Assembly: GCA_033032865.1 (NCBI GenBank)
Contig: JAWHQI010000065.1
Location: forward strand, 2,542,001-2,606,000
Origin: Dactylorhiza incarnata
Lineage: Eukaryota > Streptophyta > Magnoliopsida > Asparagales > Orchidaceae
Direction: 5' to 3'
DNA length: 64,000 nt
The notes beneath the pieces were generated by a model. The model was not told where the DNA came from. It did not search any database and worked only from the letters and a program-made list of their open reading frames with translations. This document shows, piece after piece, positions 53,057 to 63,900 of this stretch (the first letter of the stretch is position 1; the number at the start of each line of letters is the position of its first letter). Made by a program: the position numbers and the translations under genes.

Positions 53057-54621
53057 TGTTGGTTATGGAACGTTCACCTATAGGGGGGGGGGGGGGGGGT
53101 TAGGTGATCTTGATGCTTTTTGAACTACGAGCGTGAGTTATCAGAAACTAAGTAATGCACAAAAGAAAACACGCAAACAAATTTCACCAGACGACACAAG
53201 ATCTATAGAGGTTCCTCAAGACCGGGTGTCTTGAGTAGTCCTCTGTCCCTCTGCGCCTACCCAACGATCCGCTAGGCTCGGCAAACTCCGCCAAACGGTT
53301 TAGGCCCTCAAGCCTTACAACACGGACCCGCAAGTCCCAACAGCCTAGGCCCTCAAGCCCCTACTGCCCCCGAGCCCGCAAGCTCGACACTCAGGCCCTC
53401 AAGCCCTACATTTCGGACCCGCAAGTCCCAACAGCCTAGGCCCTCAATCCCCTACTTCCCCCGAGCCCGCAAGCTCGACACTCAGGCCCTCAAGCCCTAC
53501 CTTTCGGACCCGCAAGTCCCAACAGCCTAGACCCGCAAGTCCCTACTGCCCCCGAGCCCGCAAGCTCGACAAATCGCACCCGCGAGTGCACTGCCCTGGC
53601 CCTCAAGCCTCACAGCTCTCCAGCCCTCAAGCTAGACAATATGGCCCGCAAGCCTTACAAGAGATTACAGATATAAATTGTTTCTTCTGCCTGATGTTGA
53701 TCGGCAACCTTAGCCTGATGATGATCGGCTTCTTGAGAATGAAGAGAATGCCTCTGAATCAGATCTTGAATGCACGGTTCTTCTTCAATTCTTTCTTAGC
53801 CGGATGTGGATTGGCTTCTTAGCAGTCGATGAGGATGACTACTTCTTCTTTCTTGCGGTGCTTGTGTTGTTCGATTTGCTTCGTACGTAAGTTCTTTCTT
53901 TTTTTTTATCGATGTTTTAGGGCAACCTCATATGTCCTTTTATAAGACTGAGAGGAGTCACCCAACGGTCTTCTGAAAAGTTCCTTTATGTGTCAGATCT
54001 CCAAATCTTTTTAGCACGCGCAAATACCTCGAAACTTCAAGTGCACGCGCTAATTGAACAATCAGGCGGCGGCATTAATTGCTGATAGCACGCGCCCACA
54101 AGATTTGAATTTGTCTCGATGATATATTCCATCGTTACGACGACGTGGAATATCTCTCGACGACATCCCTTTTGTCAGCCCCTTGTGCTTTGGAAATTCT
54201 TCTCAGATCTCCTTGCTTCTGCCTCCGCCGCTTGCATTCCAACGATACGAGACATACTGGCGTTCCTGCATATACGACGATATGCTGACTTTGACCGTGT
54301 CGTTGGAACCTTCTTTGTTCATTCGGTCTTTGTAATTGTACTATTGTCATGTCGACATGGCCGCTATTTTGATGTCGACGATACTCCATTCTTCTCGACG
54401 ACACGCCTTTCTTTGACAGTTTCTCTGCGTCTGCTTTGCTTGTCATTACAGCGACAAGCATACTTTGTCGGCCATCCCTTCTGTCCTTCTCGATGATATA
54501 TACTTGTATACTTGTATTCTCCTGAGATTATGAACTAGATGTGTGATCAAATACAAAGTGAAGTATTCTTGACATGATGACTTCTTCAAAATCAGGAATC
54601 ATGTGGGAATGATTCCCAACA
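53057..54621 (-). repeat. Element H 3' LTR
   Basis: On the plus strand it runs TGTTGGTTATGG to ATTCCCAACA. It contains a run of 17 G (53083-53099), 91-bp-type repeats (53280-53580), a TTATAAAAGG TATA box on the sense strand (about 53935-53946) and CpG words of the TCTCGACGA type at 54110-54500. Confidence 0.95.
53280..53580. repeat. About 91-bp repeats in the LTR of H
   Basis: TTTCGGACCCGCAAGTCC recurs at 53411 and 53502, with further degenerate copies before and after. Words such as GCCCGCAAGCTCGACA and GGCCCTCAAGCCC recur within each unit. The other LTR has the same array at about 60600-60900. Confidence 0.82.
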
Positions 54622-54890
54622 ATCTCCCCCTATTTAAAGAAGTCAGAATCTCATTTCAAGACTACTTCACATGACAATAAATATCATAATCTTAGCAGAA
54701 GGTGTGTCAAGATATAACTTATCTTTGAGCTAGCTCCCCCTTGATTTTCTCCCCCTGTCTTTAGGGTGTCTTTGAGTACCTCAATTGTGTAGCTCCCCCT
54801 TGATTTGATGTCTCTTCTTTGAGCACTCTTTCTCCCCCTTTCTGACTTCTTGCCTTCTGCTTCTATAAGTAGGGAATGGCTCCCCCTTGC
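54622..54890 (-). other. Element H multiple polypurine tracts
   Basis: Six GGGGGAG words (sense strand) lie between 54623 and 54887. The first, TAAATAGGGGGAGAT, abuts the LTR. Multiple polypurine tracts at this place are a reported feature of Sireviruses. Confidence 0.85.
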
Positions 54891-54970
54891 TTAGTCGTGA
54901 TTCATTGAAGTCCTGTAAGAATTTCTAACAACTCATCTAGAAAGGCATTAGTAAATAATAGAGTTGAGTT

Positions 54971-57900
54971 TCACTCTAAGTTTAACATCCCCAATTGGAA
55001 TTTGAAGAAGTTAAACTTAGCTTCATCTAGGGGCTTGGTAAATATATCAGCCACTTGTTTGTCTGTTGGGACAAATTTAAGTGTGATATCTTCATTCACC
55101 ACATGCTCCCTGATGAAGTGATACCTGATCTCAATATACTTAGTCCTGCTGTGAGATACAGGGTTCTTAGCAATTGAGATAGCACTTGAAGAGTCACAAA
55201 ATAGGGGTGTTTTGGTCATCTTTAGGTTGTAGTCTTCAAGTTGATGTTGAATCCATAACAGTTGGGCACAACAGCTGCCAACAGAAATGTACTCTGATTC
55301 TGCGGTTGAGATTGCCACAGTCGTCTGCTTCTTACTGCTCCAGGAAATCAGTCTTCCTCCAAGGAATTGACATGTTCCGGAGGTGATCTTTCTATCTTCC
55401 TTGCATCCTGCATAATCTGCATCTGAGTAACCCGTCAGTTCACATTCATTGTTCTTAGGGTACCATAGGCCAAGATTAGATGTACCCTTTAGGTATCTTA
55501 GAATTCTCTTCACAGAGACATAGTGAGATGCCTTGGGATTCACCTGATATCGAGCACAGACACACGTTGCAAACATTATGTCAGGCCTACTGGCAGTGAG
55601 ATAAAGCAAGGATCCAATCATGCATCTGTACTTGGTTTCATCAAAGGGTATGCCCTTTTCATCCTTGTCTAGAGACACATTGGTTCCCATTGGAGTTTTC
55701 ATGGAAGAAGCACTCTCCAAACCAAATTTCTTGACTAGCTCCCTAGTGAATTTGGTCTGAGAGATGAAAATGCCATCTTCAGATTGTTTCACTTGGAGAC
55801 CTAGGAAGTATTTGAGCTCACCCATACTGCTCAATTCAAACTTTCCCTGCATCAAGTTGGCACACTTTTTGTAGAGATTGTTGTCTGTAGAGCCAAAGAT
55901 AATGTTGTCAACATAGATCTGCACTAGCAAGATCTTGCCCTTTACTTCCCTTAGGAACAATGTCTTATCAATCTTTCCCCTTGAGAACTTGTTCTCAATT
56001 AGAAAGCTTGACAGAGTCTCATACCAGGCCCTAGGTGCCTGCTTTAAGCCATAAAGGGCTTTTCTAAGAAAGTAAACATAGTCAGGATGAGTAGAGTCGA
56101 CAAAACCTGAAGGCTGCTCTACATATACTTCCTCTTTAAGGTCACCATTTAGGAAGGCTGACTTCACATCCATTTGGTAGACCTTGAAGCCTTTGAATGC
56201 TGCATAGGCTAGGAACAATTTGATTGCTTCCAGTATGGCTACTGGAGCAAATGTTTGATCAAAATCGATTCCCTCCTCTTGTCTGTAGCCTTTTGCTACT
56301 AATCTTGCTTTATTCTTGGTGATTACTCCATTTTCACCCATTTTGTTCCTGTAGACCCATTTGGTTCCTATGATGTTGTGTCCTTGGGGTCTTGGAACCA
56401 ATTTCCACACCTTACATCTTGTAAATTGATTCAGTTCCTCCTGCATTGCAGTAATCCAGAATGGATCCTGATTTGCTTCCTCAAATTTCTTGGGTTCAAT
56501 TTGAGAAAGAAAACTCAGGTACAATGCTTGATTTGCAGCTCTACTTCTTGTCAGAACACCTTGGTTGACATTTCCTATTATCTGCTCTTTAGGATGATCT
56601 CTTACTTGTCTCAGTGCAGTTGGTAATATTCTGGGTATATCAGTATGAGCTACTTCTTCATCCTGCAATTCTTCAGCTATTTCTGTATCTTCTGCAGGTT
56701 CCACTTCTATTTCCCCCATTACTGACTGATTCTTGTAGTTGAGTGGGGTGTGAGCATTATCTGCAATGGAAAGCTTCTCCAATCTTTCCCTTGTACCTGC
56801 ATTCACTAAAGAACTAGACCAGCCCTTATGTATAAGGCTAGTCTCATCAAATACAATATGAACAGATTCTTCCACTGTTTGGGTATTGAGGTTGTATACT
56901 CTGTATACCCTGCTGTAGGAGCTGTATCCAACGAAAATACCCTCACTACTTTTCTCAACAAACTTAGTAAGTTTGGATTTCCCATTATTAAGGACATAGC
57001 ATTTGATACCAAAGATCCTAAAGTAGGATAAAGTTGGTTTTCTGCCCTTCATTAGCTCATAGGGAGTTTTCTTATGGTCTTTGATGATTGAGGCCTTGTT
57101 TATCACATGACAAGCCGTGTTGACAGCCTCGGCCCAGAAGTACTCTCGTAATGAGGAGTCACTCAGCATTGTCCTGCTGGCCTCTATCAAGGTTCTGTTC
57201 TTCCTTTCAGCAACTCCATTCTGTTGAGGAGTTCTGGGGGAGGAGAATTCTTGGGAGATGCCTAGGTCTTGGCAGAATTCTGTCATGGCCCCTGACTGAA
57301 ATTCTGTCCCATGGTCACTTCTGAATTTGACCACCGAGCAGTTCATCTCATTCTGGATTTGCCTGACAAAATTCTTCAAGATGTCTAGTGTATCTGATTT
57401 CTTTTTGAGGAAGAAGACCCAAGTGAACCTTGAGTAGTCATCAACAACTACAAGGGTGTATGCCTTCCCTCCTAAGCTATGAACTGACATGGGACCAAAT
57501 AGATCCATGTGCAATAAAAATAAGCACCTTGACGACTCTTTGTTAGAAATGCTTTTGAAGCTAGTCCTAGTCTGCTTTCCAAGTTGGCAGGCTTGACAAG
57601 GACCATCTCTGATGCACTTAATATCAGGTCCATCTCTGACTAAGTTTAGCGAGAAAAGCTTGCCTATTGTCTTGTAGTTGATGTGTGCAAGTCTCTTGTG
57701 CCATTGTATACATAGAGCCTCTTTACCATAGGCTACTAGACATATGTGCATGGAAGAATTTATTTTCAGGGAATTTACGCAATAAATATTCCCACTCCGA
57801 GTGACAGTTAAGACAGTCTCGGAATCTGAGGACTTCTTAATCAGACACTTATCCTTGTGGAAGGTAATGACAAAACCTAGATCACAAAACTGACTTATGC

Positions 57901-58144
57901 TTATGAGGTTGTGTCTCAACCCCTCCACATAGGCTACCTTTGTGATGGTGACTAACCCATTAGAGATATTTCCGTAGCCCCTGGTAACTCCCTTTTCTGA
58001 ACCTCCAAAGATGACGGTCGGTCCATTCTCCACAGGGATGAATTCTTTCAAATAATTTCTGACTCCAGTCATGTGCCTGGAGCAGCCACTGTCCAAATAC
58101 CAAATTGGAGATTGGTTGGTATTTGGACTTACCTGCAAAATAAA
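54971..58144 (-). CDS. Element H pol polyprotein (protease, integrase, RT, RNase H)
   Basis: This is one unbroken frame of about 1055 residues, in the same frame as gag but after the gag stop at 58145-58147. There is no ATG at its beginning, so expression needs stop readthrough or splicing. Order with approximate residues: protease [13 protein letters not shown] at 13-25; GAG-pre-integrase WHKRLAHIN and [11 protein letters not shown] at 150-200; integrase DDYSRF (236), SDHGTEF (274), [10 protein letters not shown] (304); RT from VWKLVPRP (580) through [11 protein letters not shown] and [12 protein letters not shown]; catalytic box YVDNIIFGS (741); RNase H SDADYAG (904), [19 protein letters not shown]; end LGMLNLE. 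The second catalytic Asp of YVDD is Asn (GAC AAC), so RT should be inactive. Confidence 0.92.
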   Translation of the reverse strand, partial: FILQVSPNTNQSPIWYLDSGCSRHMTGVRNYLKEFIPVENGPTVIFGGSEKGVTRGYGNISNGLVTITKVAYVEGLRHNLISISQFCDLGFVITFHKDKCLIKKSSDSETVLTVTRSGNIYCVNSLKINSSMHICLVAYGKEALCIQWHKRLAHINYKTIGKLFSLNLVRDGPDIKCIRDGPCQACQLGKQTRTSFKSISNKESSRCLFLLHMDLFGPMSVHSLGGKAYTLVVVDDYSRFTWVFFLKKKSDTLDILKNFVRQIQNEMNCSVVKFRSDHGTEFQSGAMTEFCQDLGISQEFSSPRTPQQNGVAERKNRTLIEASRTMLSDSSLREYFWAEAVNTACHVINKASIIKDHKKTPYELMKGRKPTLSYFRIFGIKCYVLNNGKSKLTKFVEKSSEGIFVGYSSYSRVYRVYNLNTQTVEESVHIVFDETSLIHKGWSSSLVNAGTRERLEKLSIADNAHTPLNYKNQSVMGEIEVEPAEDTEIAEELQDEEVAHTDIPRILPTALRQVRDHPKEQIIGNVNQGVLTRSRAANQALYLSFLSQIEPKKFEEANQDPFWITAMQEELNQFTRCKVWKLVPRPQGHNIIGTKWVYRNKMGENGVITKNKARLVAKGYRQEEGIDFDQTFAPVAILEAIKLFLAYAAFKGFKVYQMDVKSAFLNGDLKEEVYVEQPSGFVDSTHPDYVYFLRKALYGLKQAPRAWYETLSSFLIENKFSRGKIDKTLFLREVKGKILLVQIYVDNIIFGSTDNNLYKKCANLMQGKFELSSMGELKYFLGLQVKQSEDGIFISQTKFTRELVKKFGLESASSMKTPMGTNVSLDKDEKGIPFDETKYRCMIGSLLYLTASRPDIMFATCVCARYQVNPKASHYVSVKRILRYLKGTSNLGLWYPKNNECELTGYSDADYAGCKEDRKITSGTCQFLGGRLISWSSKKQTTVAISTAESEYISVGSCCAQLLWIQHQLEDYNLKMTKTPLFCDSSSAISIAKNPVSHSRTKYIEIRYHFIREHVVNEDITLKFVPTDKQVADIFTKPLDEAKFNFFKFQLGMLNLE
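58127..58135 (-). other. Perfect splice-donor sequence at the gag-pol junction of H
   Basis: CAG|GTAAGT on the sense strand, ten bases after the in-frame gag stop TAA (58145-58147). It matches the plant 5' splice-site consensus exactly. The sequence just before it, TTATTTTGCAG, also resembles an acceptor. Confidence 0.5.
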
Positions 58145-60314
58145 TTACTTCCCCTTAGGTACCCAATAAGGATTGGGTCCTTGGTTCCTGTTAGGATGAT
58201 AGAACGGAATCGCAAACTCATGAGGGCTCTGCACTTTCCTTGCATTGAGCCCTGTTGGGTTGAACCAACAGTCCAGTGCAAAGTGACCTACTTTCCCACA
58301 GCACCAACACTCATATCTGTTGTATCTTCTCTTCTGCCTCATCAGCTGTGTAGTGTGGCAGTGCTGATGAGCAGAAGAGAATGTTTCTTGCCTTACAGAT
58401 CTATGGTGAACCTCATGTATGTGAGTCGGGGGAGGAATTGGCTTCACAACCCTTTGGTTCACCTTCTTAGGAGCAGGCTTTGTGATAACAGCCTCTCCCA
58501 TACTTTTAGCTGTTGTTGCTGAAGGTCTGTGGGCTGAAGAACTTGCTCTCAGCACCTTCTTGTTAGAAGGTCTGGCTTCAGGATCTTTGCCCATGACTGG
58601 CTCCTGATGAGAACCGATACCAGCTCTGAACTGTCCAGAGAAGGTGTCAATAATCGGCAAGATAGTTTTGGGCATTGAGAAGCTGGAAGCAAGCTTCTTC
58701 TCAGCCAGCAACAATTCTTCAAGGTCCCTAATGACCTTGTTCTTCTGCCATAATTCAGCATTCTTAAGCCGTATGGTTTCCTTAAGTTTGTCCACTTCTT
58801 TGCTCATGGAAGTTAGCCTCTCGGCTGTCTCCTGGAGCTTGGATTGGACAGGTTTTAAGGAATCTAACTCCTTGGTTTGCACCTTGAGGAGTTTCTTACT
58901 GCCTTTGAAGGCTTTTCATAAAGCTTTATACTGCCTTATCAGTTCAGATTCAACTTCATATTGGGATCTTGAGGCAGTGCTGTTGGCAGCAGACACCTCC
59001 TCATCATCATGCAAGGAATCTGCTACTGATTCAGAATCAGAGGCAGATAGAGAAGTTCTGTGTTTTACCTTTGCAGGAGAGTTGTCATCCTGGTTACATT
59101 CATTAATAGCCATCAGTCTAATGAGTGCCTCATCCTCAGTCCCGGAGGAACTTGAGTCAGAATCACTCAATGTTTTGATCTTCTTTGCCACAAACCCCTT
59201 TTCAGAGGTTCTCTTGCTCCGGGAGCTTCTTCTCTCTTCATGATTCCTTGATTCCTTTTTCTTCGAGGGACAGTCAGCAGCCATGTATCCTGTTTTGCTG
59301 CAAGAATAGCAAACAGTATTATGTAAATCATGTCTACTAGAGTTAGACCTATACCTGTCCTCCCTGGGAGCCCTCGATCTGTCCCGATGGTCAGATCTTC
59401 TGGAGCTTGAGGAGGAGTTTCTGCTGTTATCCCTCCTTCTTCTACGTATCAGCTTTCTGAATTGTTTTGAGAGGAGGGCCACTTCTCTATTAGTGTTATC
59501 AGATTCAGAGGAGCTGGCTCCTGATTCCTCACTGCTCTCAGATCTATTCTGAGAAGTAGCAATCTTCCCCCTGGATCTTCTGGAGCTCTCAGCCTTTAGA
59601 GCCACCGATCTTTCTCTTGAGCTCGCCTTTGAGCTTTCTTCTTCTTCAGCCTTCCTTGTGTTGAGTTGAAGTTCATGGGACAACAGTTTCCCATACAGAT
59701 TCTTGGGCTCAATGATGCCCAGCTGACCCATCTCTCGGATGGCGCATATCTTGATATCCCATTCCTTTGTGAGGGATCTGAGAAACTTGTCATTTAAGTC
59801 AGAGTTCGTGAACTCCCTATCATAGTTTCTCAGGCCATTCACTATCTTGAAAAATCTCTCATAGCAGCTGGAGATTGTTTCATATTTGCCTTGTTTGAAG
59901 GCTTCATACTCCTGGTTGAGAAGGGATTTTCTGTCATCCCTTACCTCATCGGTACCCTCCATATATACGATCAAGGAGTCCCACATCTCCTTGTCCGTTC
60001 TGCAGTGGATTAGATTTTGGAGGGTGGAGTCATCCATGGCACTGATAATAACGTTTTGTGCCCTTTTGTTCAGACCTGCCAAGATCAGCTCATCCTTGTT
60101 CATGTCTTCATACTTCTTTATTACCTGACCGGTTGGGTCAATAGTGGAGGTACCAGTAGGGACGAAGGGGCCCTTCTTGATCGTCAGGTAGATTCATGGG
60201 TCAGCTGCTTCCATAAAGAGCCTGACCCTTTCCTTCCAGATGGGAAAGTTCTCCTTCGTGCAAATAGGAAGCTTCATAGCTCTCATTTCACGATTCTGAT
60301 CTCCACCGGCCATG
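58145..60314 (-). pseudogene. Element H gag
   Basis: The start MAGGDQNREMRAMKLPIC is at about 60312-60314. The UBN2-type core is visible (KENFPIWKERVRLFME, DKEMWDSLIVYMEG, SLLNQEYEAFKQG, FFKIVNGLRNYDRE, LNDKFLRSLTKEWD). The first knuckle is CYSCSKTGYMAADC, where the zinc His is Tyr. An acidic and coiled-coil region follows (KLQETAERLTSMSKEVDKL). The second knuckle is CWCCGKVGHFALDC, intact. Two TGA stops interrupt it: near 60194, where relatives have Arg, and at about 58916. It ends WVPKGK with TAA at 58145-58147. Confidence 0.9.
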
Positions 60315-60367
60315 GTGAGACGTTCCGGATCTAGATCGGACTGTTAGGTCTCCTTTTGATCAACCTC

Positions 60368-60379
60368 GCTCTGATACCA
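60368..60379 (-). other. Element H primer-binding site
   Basis: TGGTATCAGAGC on the minus strand, two bases after the LTR end. Initiator-Met-tRNA type. Confidence 0.92.
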
Positions 60380-60381
60380 CT

Positions 60382-61935
60382 TGTTGGTTATGGAACGTTC
60401 ACCTATAGGGGGGTTTAGGTGATCTTGATGCTTTTTGAATTACGAGCGTGAGTTATCAGAAACTAAGTAATGCACAAAAGAAAACACGCAAACAAATTTC
60501 ACCAGACGACACAAGATCTATAGAGGTTCCTCAAGACCGGGTGTCTTGAGTAGTCCTCTATCCCTCTGCGCCTACCCAGCGATCCGCTAGGCTCGGCAAA
60601 CTCCGCCAAAAGGTTCAGGCCCTCAATCCTTACAACACGGACCCGCAAGTCCCAACAACCTAGGCCCTCAATCCCCTACTGCCCCGAGCCCGCAAGCTCG
60701 ACACTCAGGCCCTCAAGCCCTACCTTTCGGACCCGCAAGTCCCAACATCCTAGGCCCTCAAGCCCCTACTGCCCCCGAGACCGCAAGATCGACACTCAGG
60801 CCCTCAAGCCCTACCTTTCGGACCCGCAAGTCCCAACAGCCTAGACCCGCAAGTCCCTACTGCCCCCGAGCCCGCAAGCTCGACAAATCGCACCCGCGAG
60901 TGCACTGCCCTGGCCCTCAAGCCTCACAGCTCTCCAACCCTCAAGCTAGACAATATGGCCCGCAAGCCTTACAAGGGATTAAAGATATAAACTGTTTCTT
61001 CTGCCTGATGTTGATCGGCAACCTTAGCCTGATGATGATCGGCTTCTTGAGAATGAAGAGAATGCCTCTGAATCAGATCTTGAATGCACGGTTCTTCTTC
61101 AATTCTTTCTTAGCCGGATGTGGATTGGCTTCTTAGCAGTCGATGAGGATGACTGCTTCTTCTTTCTTGCGGTGCTTGTGTTGTTCGATTTGCTTCGTAC
61201 GTAAGTTCTTTCTTTTTTTTTATCGATGTTTTAGGGCAACCTCATATGTCCTTTTATAAGACTGAGAGGAGTCACCCAACGGTCTTCTGAAAAGTTCCTT
61301 TATGTGTCAGATCTCCAAATCTTTTTAGCACGCGCAAATACCTCGAAACTTCAAGTGCACGCGCTAATTGAACAATCAGGCGGCGGCATTAATTGCTGAT
61401 AGCACGCGCCCACAAGATTTGAATTTGTCTCGATGATATATTCCATCGTTACGACGACGTGGAATATCTCTCGACGACATCCCTTTTGTCAGCCCCTTGT
61501 GCTTTGGAAATTCTTCTCAGATCTCCTTGCTTCTGCCTCCGCCGCTTGCATTCCAACGATACGAGACATACTGGCGTTCCTGCATATACGACGATATGCT
61601 GACTTTGACTGTGTCGTTGGAACCTTCTTTGTTCATTCGGTCTTTGTAATTGTACTATTGTCTTGTCGACATGGACGCTATTTTGATGTCGACGATACTC
61701 CATTCTTCTCGATGACACTCCTTTCTTTGACAGTTTATCTGCGTCTGCTTTGCTTGTCATTACAGCGACAAGCATACTTTGTCGGCCATCCCTTCTGTCC
61801 TTCTCGACGATATATACTTGTATACTTGTATTCTCCTGAGATTATGAACTAGATGTGTGATCAAATACAAAGTGAAGTATTCTTGACATGATGACTTCTT
61901 CAAAATCAGGAATCATGTGGGCACGATTCCCAACA
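60382..61935 (-). repeat. Element H 5' LTR
   Basis: Nearly identical to 53057-54621 but with only six G at 60408-60413 where the other has 17. TATA box on the sense strand at about 61250-61259. Few other differences are visible, so the insertion is recent relative to the other elements here. Confidence 0.95.
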
Positions 61936-63433
61936 ACAGCTACTTCATCTTCCTGTGCTGGAATCTCCTTCTCTTCAGCAGTCATATCCATGTTTTCAGG
62001 AAGATTGGTGGCTGTATCTTTTTCTGCATTAGCAGCCTCAATTTCAGCTATTTTTCTTTTATTCTCTTGCCTTTTGAAATATAGATATGGCTTTGGGATA
62101 TATTTAGAAGGCATCCTTCTTGGGTTGTCCTTTCTTACCAAATTTGCTTTGAATGTCCTATTCTCTTAGTGTTTCTTTCTAAGTGCTTTATCAATTCTTT
62201 AGATGGATAAATCTTATCAATATCTTTGCAGATTTGTCCATGGCTTACCCAGGCATTTAATATTATTTCTTTGGAGTCATCACTCCAATACTCATAGTCA
62301 GGATCTTTATTCTGCATATCCTTTTGCTTGGCCATGTATTCTTCAGCCAGCATTACCTTTTCCCTTTCTCTTCTCTTTTTCAGTCTCTTATTTTGGGCAA
62401 TGGCTTCTTGATTGGGGAAGTCCCAATCTTCTGCTCTATTTATATCCAGTAGAGGAAGGTTTAGGGCAAGTCTTGTGCCTTGCAGAACCTTAAGAGTTAG
62501 ATCAGAATTTATGATTGCATTTGTATCCCCCCTTTCTGGCTTCTTCAAACACTTATTGATGTAAATCTTGTTTAGCTGTTGTGATTGTGCTAGATAAGGT
62601 TTGGAACACATTCTCAAAATCATCTTGGAGCTCATCTTTCACTCTGATTACCTCAACATTTAGTTGTGTAGCAGTGACTGTGTCAGCAATGGATTGGAAA
62701 ACATTAGCAATATCTGATTTCAGCTCTTCCTTGTTCTTGCCAACTTCCTCATTCAACTGCAAAGCAGTGGAGTATGCATATTCTTGGATGCGATTTGAGG
62801 ATTTTTCTATCACCTCATCTGTCTTGCTGACATACCTTTTGACATATATTATATCCTATTCATAGAGTTGGAGGTGTTTGTCCATTGATCTGAGAATGGT
62901 GTTCTGAGAGATCACTGTCTTTTCTGCCAGATCAAACCATTTTGACATTTATTTGTTTAAGATTCCAGTGTCTTCCTTGATCTCCTTGACCTCAACCATT
63001 ACTTCAGTTTTCACATTTAGGATGGACTGATCAATATATGTTTTGACTATTGAAACTGGCTGGTCTACATAGTTCTTTATAGAGGTTAGATGAGTCTCTA
63101 ACATGATCTGAATAGCATTTAGAATGCTCTCATTGGATTGTGAGGAAGTGGAGGTTGAGGCTTGCTGATCAGTAGTAATTGGGACTGTGAGCCTTTTTGG
63201 ACTTGGAGGAGGGACCACTTGAGGTATGATGTGCAATTCACCTGTAGGGATCACCTGATCTGGATGTATGTTGTCCCTTTGGTCAGGATCATCCATCTTT
63301 TCAGCAAAGGATGCAATAACATCAATGTGATCAGGGTGGACTCCATCATTATCCACATCATCAATAACAACATCAACATTTTCTGGTTCCTCCCCCTCAG
63401 ATAGACCATCTTGATCTGATGAGTCCAAGAAAT
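61936..63433 (-). pseudogene. Element G extra ORF, main part
   Basis: Sense direction from 63433: FLDSSDQDGLSEGEEPENVD, an acidic region; TSTSSQSNESILNAIQIML; then a long heptad-like, probably coiled-coil stretch (YVDQPVSIVKTYIDQSILNV, LNEEVGKNKEELKSDIANVF). A frameshift near 62580 leads to a Lys/Glu-rich part (NKRLKKRREREKVMLAEEYM) and a C-terminal block, PKYIPKPYLYFKRQENKRKI, similar to YYPKPKAYFGRQLKK in E. Stops occur at 62949 and near 62850. The protein is family-specific, with no recognised domain and unknown function. Confidence 0.7.
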
Positions 63434-63499
63434 CTGGGATAATGATTTGGAGTTATATTCAATGCCTTAGGTATACTAAAGATGGTTAGTTAGTCTTAC
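63434..63499 (-). other. Intron-like gap 2 in the extra ORF of G
   Basis: Starts GTAAGACTAA and ends TTATCCCAG on the sense strand, 66 bp. Without it the frame meets TAA within six codons. With it removed the codon split G|AT joins in frame (DDVL-DFLDSS). 66 bp is short for a plant intron. Confidence 0.45.
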
Positions 63500-63802
63500 C
63501 AAGAACATCATCAGTACCAGCTGGTGGCTCATTTTGCTTCTCCCCCTCAGATGGAGAACCTGATTGTCTTTGAGGTTTTGGTAAATCCTAGAGAGCTGGG
63601 GAGTCATCAATGTTATTTGAAATTCTTCTTTCAAGATCTAGTATTATTGTATCACGCTTACTTTGTAAGTCCTTAGGAGAAAGAACTTTGTCCTTGTCAG
63701 TCTTGTCTCCTTCACTTTCATTTTGATCATTGATACCATCCATGGAGGATGGCTCTTGTTGATGTACCCTCTCAGATGGAGCACTTACTTGGCCTAGAGG
63801 AG
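63500..63802 (-). pseudogene. Element G extra ORF, middle coding block
   Basis: Sense frame: APLGQVSAPSERVHQQ, SMDGINDQNESEGDKTDKDK, LSPKDLQSKRDTIILDLERR, DDSPAL, a TAG near 63590, then DLPKPQRQSGSPSEGEKQNE and AGTDDVL. It is hydrophilic and acidic with no known domain. The frame joins the flanking blocks only if the two intron-like gaps are removed. Confidence 0.6.
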
Positions 63803-63900
63803 CTGTGGTCCATATTAGTTAAGTGTCATTAGGGACAAACTAGTTGATTAGCTATGATTGAATAACATTATGAGTAATGTTGAGTTTAAGAATTAATTAC
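63803..63900 (-). other. Intron-like gap 1 in the extra ORF of G
   Basis: 98 bp on the sense strand, starting GTAATTAATTC and ending GGACCACAG, with CTTAACTAAT as a possible branch region. The flanking codon G|CT joins in frame (NSTP-APLG). The gap has stops and its length is not a multiple of three. Confidence 0.5.

Larger units (their letters stand above)
53057..61935 (-). mobile_element. Element H: complete Sirevirus-like copia element, minus strand
   Basis: The LTRs are 53057-54621 (1565 bp) and 60382-61935 (1554 bp), nearly identical. Flanks are GCAGC and ACAGC, an imperfect 5-bp duplication. Removal restores the frame of the extra ORF of G. The primer-binding site (60368-60379), gag, pol and polypurine tract are present. 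Six GGGGGAG tracts between pol and LTR support a Sirevirus assignment. It has no extra ORF. Pol is one open frame of about 1055 residues, but gag has two stops and the RT box is YVDN. It is the youngest of the nested group in this part. Confidence 0.95.

Noticed and set aside
52929..53123. Ser/Thr-rich plus-strand frame that could suggest a secreted protein
   Set aside because: It is antisense to the extra ORF of G and runs across the LTR boundary of H.
54135..54461. A 108-residue minus-strand frame present in both LTRs of H
   Set aside because: It lies in the U3 region of an LTR, has no domain, and its duplication is explained by the LTR pair.
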